64,000 bases of DNA from Synaphobranchus kaupii (taxonomy: Eukaryota; Chordata; Actinopteri; Anguilliformes; Synaphobranchidae). The first letter of the stretch is position 1; every line of letters begins with the position of its first letter. A program made the translations under genes and the position numbers. Of this stretch, positions 1 to 46,705 are shown one piece after another. The stretch is from contig CM056396.1 of NCBI GenBank assembly GCA_029718625.1, positions 27,367,075 to 27,431,074 of the forward strand, read 5' to 3'. The notes under the pieces are model-generated. The model was not told the origin of the DNA. It was given only the letters and a program-made list of their open reading frames with translations, and did no database searches.

Positions 1-980
1 TGAAGGAAGAGAGACGCCCGTGTTACTGTCCCTGTAGTGAAGGAAGAGAGACGCCCGTGTTACTGTGCCTGTAGTGAAGGAAGGGAGACGCCCGTGTTAC
101 TGTCCCTGTAGTGAAGGAAGAGAGACGCCCGTGTTACTGTCCCTGTAGTGAAGGAAGAGAGACGCCCGTGTTACTGTCCCTGTAGTGAAGGAAGAGAGAC
201 GCCCGTGTTACTGTCCCTGTAGTGAAGGAAGAGAGACGCCCGTGTTACTGTCCCTGTAGTGAAGGAAGAGAGACGCCCGTGTTACTGTGCCTGTAGTGAA
301 GGAAGGGAGACGCCCGTGTTACTGTCCCTGTAGTGAAGGAAGAGAGACGCCCGTATTACTGTCCCTGTAGTGAAGGAAGAGAGACGCCCGTGTTACTGTC
401 CCTGTAGTGAAGGAAGAGAGACGCCCGTGTTACTGTCCCTGTAGTGAAGGAAGAGAGACGCCCGTGTTACTGTCCCTGTAGTGAAGGAAGAGAGACGCCC
501 GTGTTACTGTCCCTGTAGTGAAGGAAGAGAGACGCCCGTGTTACTGTCCCTGTAGTGAAGGAAGAGAGACGCCCGTGTTACTGTCCCTGTAGTGAAGGAA
601 GAGAGACGCCCGTGTTACTGTCCCTGTAGTGAAGGAAGAGAGACGCCCGTGTTACTGTCCCTGTAGTGATGGAAGAGAGACGCCCGTGTTACTGTCCCTG
701 TAGTGAAGGAAGAGAGACGCCCGTGTTACTGTCCCTGTAGTGAAGGAAGAGAGACGCCCGTGTTACTGTCCCTGTAGTGAAGGAAGAGAGACGCCCGTGT
801 TACTGTCCCTGTAGTGAAGGAAGCGAGACGCCCGTGTTACTGTCCCTGTAGTGAAGGAAGAGAGACGCCCGTGTTACTGTCCCTGTAGTGAAGGAAGAGA
901 GACGCCCGTGTTACTGTCCCTGTAGTGAAGGAAGAGAGACGCCCGTGTTACTGTCCCTGTAGTGAAGGAAGAGAGACGCC
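1..980. repeat. 37-bp minisatellite, about 26 copies, intron of TOP2B
   Basis: The unit begins TGAAGGAAGAGAGACGCCCG and ends TGTCCCTGTAG, almost invariant. Positions 1-962 hold exactly 26 units and the array runs off the left edge. The last, partial unit ends about 35 bases before the acceptor of the exon at 1015. It contains no exon sequence seen in this window. Confidence 0.97.
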
Positions 981-1014
981 TCGCTTGACCGATTCTGTCC
1001 CCCGTCCCCCACAG

Positions 1015-23191
<22,177 letters not shown>

Positions 23192-23614
23192 ACCACACAC
23201 TCGCACACACTACCGTACACACACACACACACACAACACACACACACACTACCGTACACACACGTCCTTCGTCCTGCAGAATTTTGTACATTCTCCTTTT
23301 CCGTTTTTTTTTTTTCTTTTTTGTGACGTTTAAGGCTTTCTACTGTGTAAGTGTTTTACACTTTTTATTATACATATACTTTTTTTTTAAAATCATTGAA
23401 ATGTTCTGTATTTGTCCCAAGCGGCTTTTAGAAGTGTAGAGTGCTGTGCCGATGCACATATTTTAATTGTTAAAAGTTACAGTAAATGTACCTTTTTTTG
23501 AAATGAACTTGGAAGTAAACATCATCAATTGTAAAGGACCTCTAGGGGGCGTGTTGTGGTCATTTTGTTTAAATTCAAATCTTATTATTGTAGTTGTCAG
23601 GTGCCTTTCCACCT
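23192..23614 (+). other. TOP2B: TOP2B 3' UTR region
   Basis: AT-rich DNA after the stop, with a (CA)n tract at about 23200-23260 and several T runs. No AATAAA was found. The variant AGTAAA occurs at 23481-23486 and 23514-23519, so cleavage near 23500-23550 is plausible. The TTAA MITE begins just beyond. Confidence 0.5.
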
Positions 23615-23618
23615 TTAA

Positions 23619-24377
23619 AGCACAACTGAACTATGGGTAGTGTAGTTACCTGGCCATGATGAGTCGAAATGGTGGTGAAATATGTTAGTTAGTTGCTCTG
23701 TTCTCCCCTGGGGTGATAAACCAGAATAGGGTTTTTGTCGCTCTCCATTCACTTCTATAGCGCAGCTAAAACAATCTCAAAATGACACTTCTAGCACGTA
23801 TATGAATGCGAACGAAGCGGATTCTGTCAATACAAACAGTAACCAGTCCTCACGTATTTTTTTTAGTATAATTAAAATTATTTATAAAAGTACTATTTTC
23901 TTCAATGTTGTTAGCAAGCTACCAGAAAAGTCTAGCAAAATGTTGGCAGGTCGGTTTGTTTACCATAGATATATTACCAGGAATGTTTGCTTCCATGGAA
24001 ACTTGGGCCAATGAGTGGTTTCTGACGCGTCGCTGCATTAATGCTGTTTCTGCCGCAAGAATTACCTACCGGATCTACGTTCCAAATAAAATATGAAAAA
24101 GCCAGGAAAGGGCCATTTAATTTAAAAAATAATAATACATAAGAGGACTGGTTATTGTTTGTATCGACAGAATCCACTTTGTTCAAGTTCGTATACGTGC
24201 TAGAAGTGTCATTTTGAGACCGTTTTAGCTTCCCTACAGAAGTGAATGGAGAGTGACAAATACCCTATTCTGGATTATCACCCCAGGGGAGCACAGAGCA
24301 ACTAACAAACATATTTCACCACCATTTGGACTCATATCATGGCCAGGTAACTACACTACCCATAGTTCAGTTGTGCT
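23619..24377. mobile_element. MITE with long inverted arms and TTAA target duplication, 759 bp
   Basis: The left end AGCACAACTGAACTATGGGT is the reverse complement of the right end, and pairing continues for roughly 250 bases. TTAA flanks both sides (23615-23618 and 24378-24381), the duplication typical of piggyBac- and Kolobok-type elements. No transposase frame. It lies between the two convergent genes. Confidence 0.85.
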
Positions 24378-24381
24378 TTAA

Positions 24382-27300
24382 GATGCAATTCATAAACCTG
24401 TCAGGGATGTATTCATAAAATAATACATAAACATCAAGCTCAAATTCTGCTGCTATTGGCGGTGTGGTTGCACTACAGTCTTGTCCTCACAAAGGCCATC
24501 TCTTACGATAAATATCACCACGCAATTGAACTTTCAAACAAGCTGTATTCCATCTGTTTTTTAAAATAAATATATTTTTTTATTTTTGCCAAGCAAATTC
24601 ATGGAACAGGTATAAGAACACAAAAGCATTAATAAAGTACAAACAAGCCAGTGAAGACACCCAACATAAGATGCAACTAACAGTCCCAACAAATGGGTTG
24701 CTAAAGAAACATGGAGTTATGGGTAATGTAGTTTAAATGTCATAAATTGTCCTAACACAACTTCCAACTACAATTCAAGGTGATAAGTCCACAAAACATT
24801 GACCCTTTTGATAATGTATTGACGTGTTATAAACTAACATCGTCAGGAAAGATAAAATACACATTTTTATTTCTCGCAACATATTGCAGTTAAAAACATG
24901 AATAAGACCGTTTCATTGTTATGTAAAACATGAAACTATTTTAGGATTATAAAATGGGTGAAAATGCATCTTGACACCAAATTTCCGTCCTCTGATTGTT
25001 GAGTTGATTGTGGACGGCTATTTGGCTTCTCACTGGGAAAATGTACTACAAGTTACAACAAAGCTGATTTTACACATATATTTTTAAAGACCGTGTCAGG
25101 TCAAAACACTTACATATTTAATCAAAGGCAATACATGAGTGCGGTCACCCTCCTATTCCATCGAACATATTCATTTGAGCTGGCGTCTCCACAGAATTGC
25201 ATTTCTTAATTTGAAATAAGTTGAAGATTCCGAGGAATGCTGTAACGAGTGGCTGCACGTGCCGCCCCGCGTTCCAAAAAGGGGGCAAGGCTACCATGTG
25301 TCAGTAGCAACATTGCTGATTGGAGCCAGTCTATTATTGCTATGGAGAGTGATTGACAACACACTGTAGGTCCGCCCATCACCGGGGAGGTTCAATGAAG
25401 CCTCGCTCTCGTTCAGATTTCCCAGCATTCTCCCGAGAATGAGGCTGGGCGTGGCACATCCGGGGTTTCCCTTATGACCAGTAAATGGTAATAGGGTTTC
25501 CCTTAAGTCCTATCTGGGACGCAATCCCAAAAAGGCTGGTTTGTACATTTCTTTGCGGTGGAATAAATGCAGGTACTTTTGGTACAAACATTCAATGGCC
25601 CGAGAAGGTTGTTCGGAACTTGCCTACGTCGGATCGCTGGTGGGCGGGGCAGCTGCAGACAACCCCTCCCAAGTTTCCAGTTTCAAAGCGTCATGTTGCA
25701 AAGAGAAACTAAGACATTGGTACGAGTAGGCCTATGATAATCTGTAAGTCCTTTTGATATTTCAATGTTCACATTCAAACATAATATCAAATATTAGTGT
25801 TTGAATATAAAGGTGTGTTTTTTCCCTTAAATTGTTTATTCTGTGGCGGTATCACTGTAGAGATGAGGTAAGCAATACCCAGTACTAGGCCTAAATCCTT
25901 TGGAGTTGTGCGCTATTGGGGAACACGAGTCACATGATGAAAAGGATTTTCGCTGATTTTCACCCCCAAATGTGTTGATATGTAATCGTAGATCATTATC
26001 CTTTAATTTAGGCCTATTTTTTTTATCGTCAATACCCTGCTACGATGGAATGTTGTTTTAAGTACGTTATTCTTCCGTCAGTATAGGCTTACTTCAGAAC
26101 ACAAAATATACATTTATCGAAAATAAAGAAACGTAGCCTACTTTTTTAATGCATGCAAATTTATAATGTTCAGTAGCCTACATACGTGGAACTTCTGATT
26201 AACCTGGATGAAATTACTCTGGTTTCTAAATTGCTATAATACATCTAACCATAAAATCCAGTAACCGCCGGGTTAAGGGTTTCTGGTGTGTGATGTAGGC
26301 TAATTTAGGCGTGGCAGTTTTTTGTTTTTTTAAATAAGTGCTTTGGCACGTTGTCTTGTCTGTTGCACGAGCAACAGTGCTGAGTTGCGGTTTCTGCTAA
26401 AGTGAAGGTGACCAGTAGCCCTGTTTGTGCGTCTGTCACTACCCTGCGCATACAATTCTAGCCGGTGAGTAGCCTAAATGAAAACGTTTTAACTGTTAAT
26501 CAGAATTACAGAATTTGTGGGCCTGTGATTCTCCTCATCGCAATGAACTCTGATCACCATAGGGTGGCGCTGTTGTTTTGTGGCTCAATGGTAACTCATG
26601 GCTGTGCTATGTATGGGGGCTCAGCAACGATCTTCTCCAACAAATAATTTTATTTATTTTTTTAAACCAAGCGCGGTACCGTAAAAATACTCAAATATTC
26701 AAAACCGCACAGGGTAAGCTTTGCTTCTTGTCGCCAAATAAAGCTTTGCTTATTTGTGCTCCAATAAATGGAAATAATTAGTGTTAATCCAACGGTCGGA
26801 TTTTTCCCACATCTGTAACAGAATCGTTATTAATCTGAACCAATTAATTCGCGAGGGCATTTCCCTGTACAACAACATAATAGCCTACGACGGTCTGAAA
26901 TCAGGGCCTCAATACTGATAATAGCTAAGCCTATCCCACCTTGGAATTTATGAACTATGAAGAATCCCACTCAACTTTACATAAATTACCGAAGAGATCA
27001 ATCTAACACTGAGGGCTTTGTTGCCAAACATTAAAATATCAGAGCGTACAATCTACTTCGATGTACAGCGAGATTAGGCCTAAATTTATCTATATGGACA
27101 GCAATGTCCCGAGTTTTACTGGGGGGGAAATGCGATAGCGGTCATGTGGTAATTTCTAGCCATAAAACCTGCATGTGTGTGGTCCCATGAGTGAAAAACG
27201 TGTGCAAAAGTGTTCACCGTATATGTACTGCATGTAAGCGTTCTTCAACACTATAGAAATCACACACTAAGCAGTCAGATATAGCCTAACTAGCCTAAAA

Positions 27301-27992
27301 GGATCCTGAAAATATGTTATTGGCTGGTGGTTTGCAGTTTCCCAGCTTTGAATGGGACCTGGCTTAACCTTAAACGTTTAAATGCAGAATTAATTTAGAA
27401 GGTATTTTTTTCCATTTTCTATAGGAGTCTCTGCTGGGACTGCTCGAGTAACTGTCCTGGATCTGGTATCCAATTCTGGCCCTGTTGGTGAGGCACTGTG
27501 GCTATCATCTGTTGAACAAACTATTTAGCCAGTTTGGATAGGACAGTTTACAATCACGCCAGAGTCTGCATTTTGCTTCCATATCGGAGAGGTAGACCAT
27601 GTGACTGAAAAAAAGGCTTGCTTTAAATTACAATCACTAGTCGGGCATCCTTTTAAAAATGTATTTTAGTTTTTTCTGATTTTTATCACTAGCACTTAAC
27701 TGATTCTTAATTGTGCATCATGAATTCCTGAAATAAATTTTATAAACAGTCTTCTGTTACTGCTGGACATCCAAAGCCCTCTGAATGGTTTGCTGAACTC
27801 AACCTTCCCTGGTTTCAGTTGATGGAAAATAAGCAGATTATAGCATGAGGGCCCGACTCGGAGCTGACAAACTAGCTATTGATCTAAGATTAATCAGCAC
27901 TTCACTACTGCTGTCAGGGAAATAGGTTGTACCTTTGAGGTAGCCTATATCAACCTGAATTGACTCTACTATCAACTATAAGCACAGACATC
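24382..27992. other. Intergenic DNA, no gene or known repeat recognised
   Basis: Mostly AT-rich unique-looking sequence between the convergent 3' ends of TOP2B and RARB. Short open frames (for example 25485-25712 and 26465-26647) show no family resemblance. A less AT-rich patch at about 25230-25700 has no clear exon. Confidence 0.6.
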
Positions 27993-28222
27993 GGCAGTGT
28001 AGTATAATGGTTAAGGAACTGGCCTTGTAACCGAAAGGTTGCAGGTTCGATTCCCAGGTAGGACACTGCCGTTGTACCCTTGAGCAAGGTACTTAACCTG
28101 AATCGCTTCAGTGTGTATCCAGCTGTATAAATGGATAATACGTAAAAAAATAAATGGTAAAAAGTTGTGTAAGTCGCTCTGGATAAGAGCGTCTGCTAAA
28201 TACCTGTAATGTAATGTAATGT
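27993..28222 (+). mobile_element. Complete tRNA-derived SINE with L2-type tail
   Basis: It starts GGCAGTGTAGTATAATGGTT and has the B box GGTTCGATTCC. The body runs through CCTTGAGCAAGGTACTTAAC and the tail contains CGCTCTGGATAAGAGCG, which folds into a stem with a GGATA loop, then ends in TGTAA repeats. That hairpin and tail match the 3' end of L2-clade LINEs such as eel UnaL2, which mobilise such SINEs. Confidence 0.92.
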
Positions 28223-29604
28223 AGAAATGTGAGCTATGCAAGTCACTGTAGGTGAAGGTTGTGATTGGAGGAGACAGTCTTAATCAGACCCCTCCAATCA
28301 ACCCGATTTACCCTGTCTGTAGTATTTACAAGCCCTCCAACACAACACACAGGCCAGGTGTTCCAGAGTCACTAGGCAACAACAACTGACATGACTTTTG
28401 AATTTGAATACAAGCGAAGGTTCTAATTCAGTTAGCTTTTCCCCTGCTGATCCCAGTACTGATCTACTTCGCTGAATAATAAATGGTTTTCCTACACTGT
28501 GGGTAGCAGGTCTGGTGATTTGTGAACAAAACCCTTCCAAGTAATGGTGTGGGAACATTATTTAAAAAAACACAACAAATTTAAACATACTGACACACAT
28601 AATATACTTCAATACACCTATATATATGAGAAACATTCTGTTTTTTAGAAACATTGAGACAAGGGGCCCGATCTTTACCTCAATGTGGTGCTCTTCCTCA
28701 CCACTGGTCCCCACAGGGCCACACTTAATTTGCTGGTTATTTTTTAGGTTTGATTGAACTGTTCCTCGATCTGGACTATGAATCACATATTTCTGCTGTT
28801 TCCTTTTTCTTTTTTTGTCTCCAATACGGGTTGGCAAACTATTTATTGAAACAGAAAGGTCACCAGAGCAGATGTTTCTGGAAGGTCCCACAATTCATCT
28901 GAACCCCTTAATTTAGTGAGACACAGAGGAATGCAACATTCTGATTTCCAATAAATAACTGAGTAGCCTAAGTTTGCGTCTATAAAAATTTGTTAACCTA
29001 TTTTTTTCCCATTTTGTTTTGAGACCATAACCCCAACTTTCCATGCGTAGATGTCAATTAAATTGTTAGAAGCAAGTAAATATCATATTTGTGCAAACAC
29101 ACCCTTTGCTAACGGCTCCCACTAAGCATGAGCAGCAGATTAAATAAAATGAAGGTGAGTGTCCAGTCGACTGCTCAATCAAACCTGTTTAACTTCAGAG
29201 TTCAGTTAGAGTGGAACCCCCCCCCCCCCCCCCCCCCTCCCCGGGATAGAGAGGTCTACCTTAAAATCATTATCAGCTTAAAGCCAGAGAGAGGTGGAGG
29301 ACAGCACTCATTTTACGAGACTCGCAAGGATAAAACAATGATGCCATGTACAGCATACGGGACAGAGCAGAGATTTGGCGGTGGGGGCGGCACAGGGGGC
29401 AAACCACCCCTCTGAGGGCGGAGCCTCTGCTCAGTCAGACGCTAGAAGCAGATATGGATACAGCACCCCCTGCAGGCGGGGAGTGTAAGCGTTACTGTAG
29501 GGGGTCAGGCGTGACGGTTACACAAAACACTGGTCCTGTTCAGGCCTTTTTGTGCTTCAAAAAAAAAATAAAAATGAACAAACAAGCAAAAGAGAAGAAG
29601 AGGT
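28223..29604 (-). other. RARB: Probable RARB 3' UTR and flanking DNA
   Basis: Sequence downstream of the RARB stop on the - strand. A TTTATT (AATAAA on the - strand) at 28842-28847 is a possible polyadenylation signal about 760 bases past the stop. A C homopolymer lies at about 29217-29236. No other feature recognised. Confidence 0.35.
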
Positions 29605-40505
<10,901 letters not shown>

Positions 40506-40619
40506 TCAACTTATATTTCAACTCAATCAAATTTGGAAACCAACTGAAATTCAGTTAATTACTAATGAATGAATAATTAACTCTTCTGTTTTTGGACATT
40601 ATCTGCAATAAACACATAC

Positions 40620-41119
40620 NNNNNNNNNNNNNNNNNNNNNNNNNNNNNNNNNNNNNNNNNNNNNNNNNNNNNNNNNNNNNNNNNNNNNNNNNNNNNNNNN
40701 NNNNNNNNNNNNNNNNNNNNNNNNNNNNNNNNNNNNNNNNNNNNNNNNNNNNNNNNNNNNNNNNNNNNNNNNNNNNNNNNNNNNNNNNNNNNNNNNNNNN
40801 NNNNNNNNNNNNNNNNNNNNNNNNNNNNNNNNNNNNNNNNNNNNNNNNNNNNNNNNNNNNNNNNNNNNNNNNNNNNNNNNNNNNNNNNNNNNNNNNNNNN
40901 NNNNNNNNNNNNNNNNNNNNNNNNNNNNNNNNNNNNNNNNNNNNNNNNNNNNNNNNNNNNNNNNNNNNNNNNNNNNNNNNNNNNNNNNNNNNNNNNNNNN
41001 NNNNNNNNNNNNNNNNNNNNNNNNNNNNNNNNNNNNNNNNNNNNNNNNNNNNNNNNNNNNNNNNNNNNNNNNNNNNNNNNNNNNNNNNNNNNNNNNNNNN
41101 NNNNNNNNNNNNNNNNNNN
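40620..41119. other. Assembly gap (500 N)
   Basis: Exactly 500 unknown bases, probably a placeholder length. Its right side is satellite DNA, so the true distance and even the order across the gap are uncertain. Confidence 1.
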
Positions 41120-44100
41120 GTATAGGAAATTATATGTTCTTACTAAATGCAGTGAAATAAGTGAAAAATAATGTGTTTTAAGACATTTATGAGGAAAAAT
41201 GTGTTTTGGGGAAAATGAAAAAACATAAGACTATATAGTCTTATGTCCAAAAAGGGATAAAAGGGTCAAAAAAAATTTAAATGCCATTTTTTGATTCCAA
41301 TGTATAGGAAATTATCTCTACTTAATAACTGCGGTGAAATAATTGCAAAATAATGAGTTTTAAGACATTTATGATGAAAAATGTGTTTTGGGGAAAATGA
41401 AAAAACATAAGACTATATAGTCTTATGTCCAAAATGGGCCAAAATGGTCAAACAAATTAACATGCCCTTTTTTGATTCTGGATGTATAGGAAATTATATG
41501 TTCTTACTAAATGCAGTTAAATAAGTGAAAAATAATGAGTTTTAAGACATTTATGATGAAAAATGTGTTTTGCGGAAAATGAAAAAACATAAGCCTATAG
41601 TCTTATGTCCAAAAAGGGATAAAAGGGTCAAAAAAATTTAAATGCCATTTTTTGATTCCAATGTATAGGAAATTATCTCTACTTAATAACTGCGGTGAAA
41701 TAATTGCACAATAATGAGTTTTAAGACATTTATGATGAAAAATGTCTCTTGGGTAAGATGAAAAAACATAAGACTATAGTCTTATGGGCCAAAATGGTCA
41801 AAAAAATTAAAATGCCATTTTTTGATTCCGATGTATAGGAAATTATATGTTCTTACTAAATGCAGTGAAATAAGTGAAAAATAATGTGTTTTAAGACATT
41901 TATGAGGAAAAATGTGTTTTGGGGAAAATGAAAAAACATAAGACTATATAGTCTTATGTCCAAAAAGGGATAAAAGGGTCAAAAAAATTTAAATGCCCTT
42001 TTTTGATTCTGGATGTATAGGAAATTATATGTTCTTACTAAATGCAGTGAAATAAGTGAAACATAATGAGTTTTAAGACATTTATGATGAAAAATGTCTC
42101 TTGGGTAAGATGAAAAAACATAAGACTATAGTCTTATGGGCCAAAATGGTCAAAAAAATTAAAATGCCATTTTTTGATTCTGGATGTATAGGAAATTAAC
42201 ATTACTTAATAACTGCGGTAGAATATGTGAAAAATAATGTGTTTTAAGACATTCATGATGAAAATGTCTCTTGGGTAAGATGAAAAAACATAAGACTATA
42301 GTCTTATGGGCCAAAAATGGTCAAAAAAATTAAAATGCCATTTTTTGTTTCTGGATGTATAGGAAATTAACATTACTTAATAACTGCGGTAGAATATGTG
42401 AAAAATAATGTGTTTTAAGACATTCATGATGAAAAATGTGTTTTGGGGAAAATGAAAAAACATAAGACTATAGTCTTATGTCCAAAAAGGGATAAAAGGG
42501 TTAAAAAAATTTAAATGCCCTTTTTTGATTCTGGATGTATAGGAAATTATATGCTCTTACTAAATGCAGTGAAATAAGTGAAAAATAATGAGTTTTAAGA
42601 CATTTATGATGAAAAATGTCTCTAGGGTAAGATGAAAAAACATACGAATATAGTCTTATGGGCCAAAATGGTCAAAAAAATTAAAATGCCATTTTTTGTT
42701 TCCGATGTATAGGAAATTAACATTACTTAATAACTGCGGTAGAATATGTGAAAAATAATGTGTTTTAAGACATTTATGAGGAAAAATGTATTTTGGGGAA
42801 AATGAAAAAACATAAGACTATAGTCTTATGTCCAAAATGGGCCAAAATGGTCAAAAAAATTTAAATGCCCTTTTTTGATTCCGATGTATAGGAAATTATA
42901 TGTTCTTACTAAATGCAGTGAAATAAGTGAAAAATAAGGTGTTTTAAGACATTTATGAGGAAAAATGTGTTTTGGGGAAAATGAAAAAACATAAGACTAT
43001 AGTCTTATGTCCAAAAAGGGATAAAAGGGTCAAAAAAATTTAAATGCCATTTTTTGATTCCAATGTATAGGAAATTATCTCTACTTAATAACAGCGGTGA
43101 AATAATTGCACAATAATGAGTTTTAAGACATTTATGATGAAAAATGTCTCTTGGGTAAGATGAAAAAACATAAGACTATAGTCTTATGGGCCAAAATGGT
43201 CAAAAAAATTTAAATGCCATTTTTTGATTCTGGATGTATAGGAAATTAACATTACTTAATAACTGCGGTAGAATATGTGAAAAATAATGTGTTTTAAGAC
43301 ATTTATGAGGAAAAATGTGTTTTGGGGAAAATGAAAAAACATAAGACTTATGTCCAAAAAGGGTTAAAAGGGTCAAAAAAATTTAAATGCCATTTTTTGA
43401 TTCCAATGTATAGGAAATTATCTCTACTTAATAACTGCGGTGAAATAATTGCAAAATAATGAGTTTTAATACATTTATGATGAAAAATGTCTCTTGGGTA
43501 AGATGAAAAAACATAAGCCTATAGTCTTATGTCCAAAATGGGCCAAAATGGTCAAAAAAATTAAAATGGCCTTTTTTAATTCTGGATGTATAGGAAATTA
43601 TATGTTCTTACTAAATGCAGTTAAATAAGTGAAAAATAATGAGTTTTAAGACATTTATGATGAAAAATGTGTTTTGCGGAAAATGAAAAAACATAAGCCT
43701 ATAGTCTTATGTCCAAAAAGGGATAAAAGGGTCAAAAAAATTTAAATGCCATTTTTTGATTCCAATGTATAGGAAATTATCTCTACTTAATAACTGCGGT
43801 GAAATAATTGCACAATAATGAGTTTTAAGACATTTATGATGAAAAATGTCTCTTGGGTAAGATGAAAAAACATAAGACTATAGTCTTATGGGCCAAAATG
43901 GTCAAAAAAATTAAAATGCCATTTTTTGATTCCGATGTATAGGAAATTATATGTTCTTACTAAATGCAGTGAAATAAGTGAAAAATAATGTGTTTTAAGA
44001 CATTTATGAGGAAAAATGTGTTTTGGGGAAAATGAAAAAACATAAGACTATATAGTCTTATGTCCAAAAAGGGATAAAAGGGTCAAAAAAATTTAAATGC

Positions 44101-46372
44101 CCTTTTTTGATTCTGGATGTATAGGAAATTATATGTTCTTACTAAATGCAGTGAAATAAGTGAAACATAATGAGTTTTAAGACATTTATGATGAAAAATG
44201 TCTCTTGGGTAAGATGAAAAAACATAAGACTATAGTCTTATGGGCCAAAATGGTCAAAAAAATTAAAATGCCATTTTTTGATTCTGGATGTATAGGAAAT
44301 TAACATTACTTAATAACTGCGGTAGAATATGTGAAAAATAATGTGTTTTAAGACATTCATGATGAAAATGTCTCTTGGGTAAGATGAAAAAACATAAGAC
44401 TATAGTCTTATGGGCCAAAATGGTCAAAAAAATTAAAATGCCATTTTTTGTTTCTGGATGTATAGGAAATTAACATTACTTAATAACTGCGGTAGAATAT
44501 GTGAAAAATAATGTGTTTTAAGACATTCATGATGAAAAATGTGTTTTGGGGAAAATGAAAAAACATAAGACTATAGTCTTATGTCCAAAAAGGGATAAAA
44601 GGGTTAAAAAAATTTAAATGCCCTTTTTTGATTCTGGATGTATAGGAAATTATATGCTCTTACTAAATGCAGTGAAATAAGTGAAAAATAATGAGTTTTA
44701 AGACATTTATGATGAAAAATGTCTCTAGGGTAAGATGAAAAAACATACGAATATAGTCTTATGGGCCAAAATGGTCAAAAAAATTAAAATGCCATTTTTT
44801 GTTTCCGATGTATAGGAAATTAACATTACTTAATAACTGCGGTAGAATATGTGAAAAATAATGTGTTTTAAGACATTTATGAGGAAAAATGTATTTTGGG
44901 GAAAATGAAAAAACATAAGACTATAGTCTTATGTCCAAAATGGGCCAAAATGGTCAAAAAAATTTAAATGCCCTTTTTTGATTCCGATGTATAGGAAATT
45001 ATATGTTCTTACTAAATGCAGTGAAATAAGTGAAAAATAAGGTGTTTTAAGACATTTATGAGGAAAAATGTGTTTTGGGGAAAATGAAAAAACATAAGAC
45101 TATAGTCTTATGTCCAAAAAGGGATAAAAGGGTCAAAAAAATTTAAATGCCATTTTTTGATTCCAATGTATAGGAAATTATCTCTACTTAATAACAGCGG
45201 TGAAATAATTGCACAATAATGAGTTTTAAGACATTTATGATGAAAAATGTCTCTTGGGTAAGATGAAAAAACATAAGACTATAGTCTTATGGGCCAAAAT
45301 GGTCAAAAAAATTTAAATGCCATTTTTTGATTCTGGATGTATAGGAAATTAACATTACTTAATAACTGCGGTAGAATATGTGAAAAATAATGTGTTTTAA
45401 GACATTTATGAGGAAAAATGTGTTTTGGGGAAAATGAAAAAACATAAGACTTATGTCCAAAAAGGGTTAAAAGGGTCAAAAAAATTTAAATGCCATTTTT
45501 TGATTCCAATGTATAGGAAATTATCTCTACTTAATAACTGCGGTGAAATAATTGCAAAATAATGAGTTTTAATACATTTATGATGAAAAATGTCTCTTGG
45601 GTAAGATGAAAAAACATAAGCCTATAGTCTTATGTCCAAAATGGGCCAAAATGGTCAAAAAAATTAAAATGGCCTTTTTTAATTCTGGATGTATAGGAAA
45701 TTATATGTTCTTACTAAATGCAGTGAAATAAGTGAAAAATAATGAGTTTTAAGACATTTATGATGAAAAATGTCTCTTGGGTAAGATGAAAAAACATACT
45801 TATGGGCCAAAATGGTCAAAAAAGTTAAAATGCCATTTTTTGATTCCGATGTATAGGAAATTAACATTACTTAATAACTGCGGTAGAATATGTGAAAAAT
45901 AATGTGTTTTAAGACATTTATGATGAAAAATGTGTTTTGGGGAAAATGAAAAAACATAAGCCCATAGTCTTATGTCCAAAATGGGCCAAAATGGTCAAAA
46001 AAATTAAAATGCCCTTTTTTGATTCTGGATGTATAGGAAATTATATGTTCTTACTAAATGCAGTGAAATAAGTGAAAAATAATGAGTTTTAAGACATTTA
46101 TGATGAAAAATGTATTTTGGGGAAAATGAAAAAACATAAGACTATAGTCTTATGGGCCAAAATGGTCAAAAAAATTAAAATGCCATTTTTTGATTCTGGA
46201 TGTATAGGAAATTAACATTATTTAATAACTGCGGTAGAATATGTGAAAAATAATGAATTACCGCAGTTCTTAAGTACATATAATTTCCTATACATTGGAA
46301 TCGAACTTTTTTTTTTTTGACCTTGTTGGCTCTTTTTGGACATAAGACTATAGTCTTATGTTTTTTAATTTC
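41120..46372. repeat. AT-rich satellite, monomer about 180 bp, 12-monomer higher-order repeat
   Basis: Each monomer (170-183 bp) includes TGTATAGGAAATTA, TTTTAAGACATTTATGA and, in most copies, the 20-bp perfect palindrome CATAAGACTATAGTCTTATG or a 22-bp form. About 28 monomers. A unit of about 2104 bp starting at 41483 repeats at 43587 and begins again at 45690, with near identity. From about 46250 the monomer continues in inverted orientation to 46372. The left end is lost in the gap. Confidence 0.95.
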
Positions 46373-46510
46373 ACACATCACAACCCCACTCCGGTGGAAA
46401 AAAGAAAAATAGAATTAAGAACAGGTGCTTCCACATCCAAATCTGATTACTGTTCTACCAAAGACTGATACTTTTGAGGTATTTGTTTCGTAAAAATTTC
46501 ATGCACATGC

Positions 46511-46705
46511 ATGCATACTCACACGCACACACACACACACACGGACACACACTCTCACACAGACACACACACACACACACGGACACACACTCTCACACAG
46601 ACACACACACACACACGGACACACACTCTCACACAGACACACACACACACACACGGGGACACACTCTCACACAGACACACACACACACACACACACACAC
46701 TATCC
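46511..46705. repeat. CA-rich minisatellite (GGACACACACTCTCACACAGA)
   Basis: Four copies of a 40-bp unit made of CACACACACGGACACACACT and CTCACACAGA. Confidence 0.9.

Noticed and set aside
1..980. CRISPR-like regular repeats
   Set aside because: The repeats are contiguous with no unique spacers, and the context is a vertebrate intron. The same applies to the other arrays.
40592..41125. Open frame through the N run
   Set aside because: Consists of unknown bases only.
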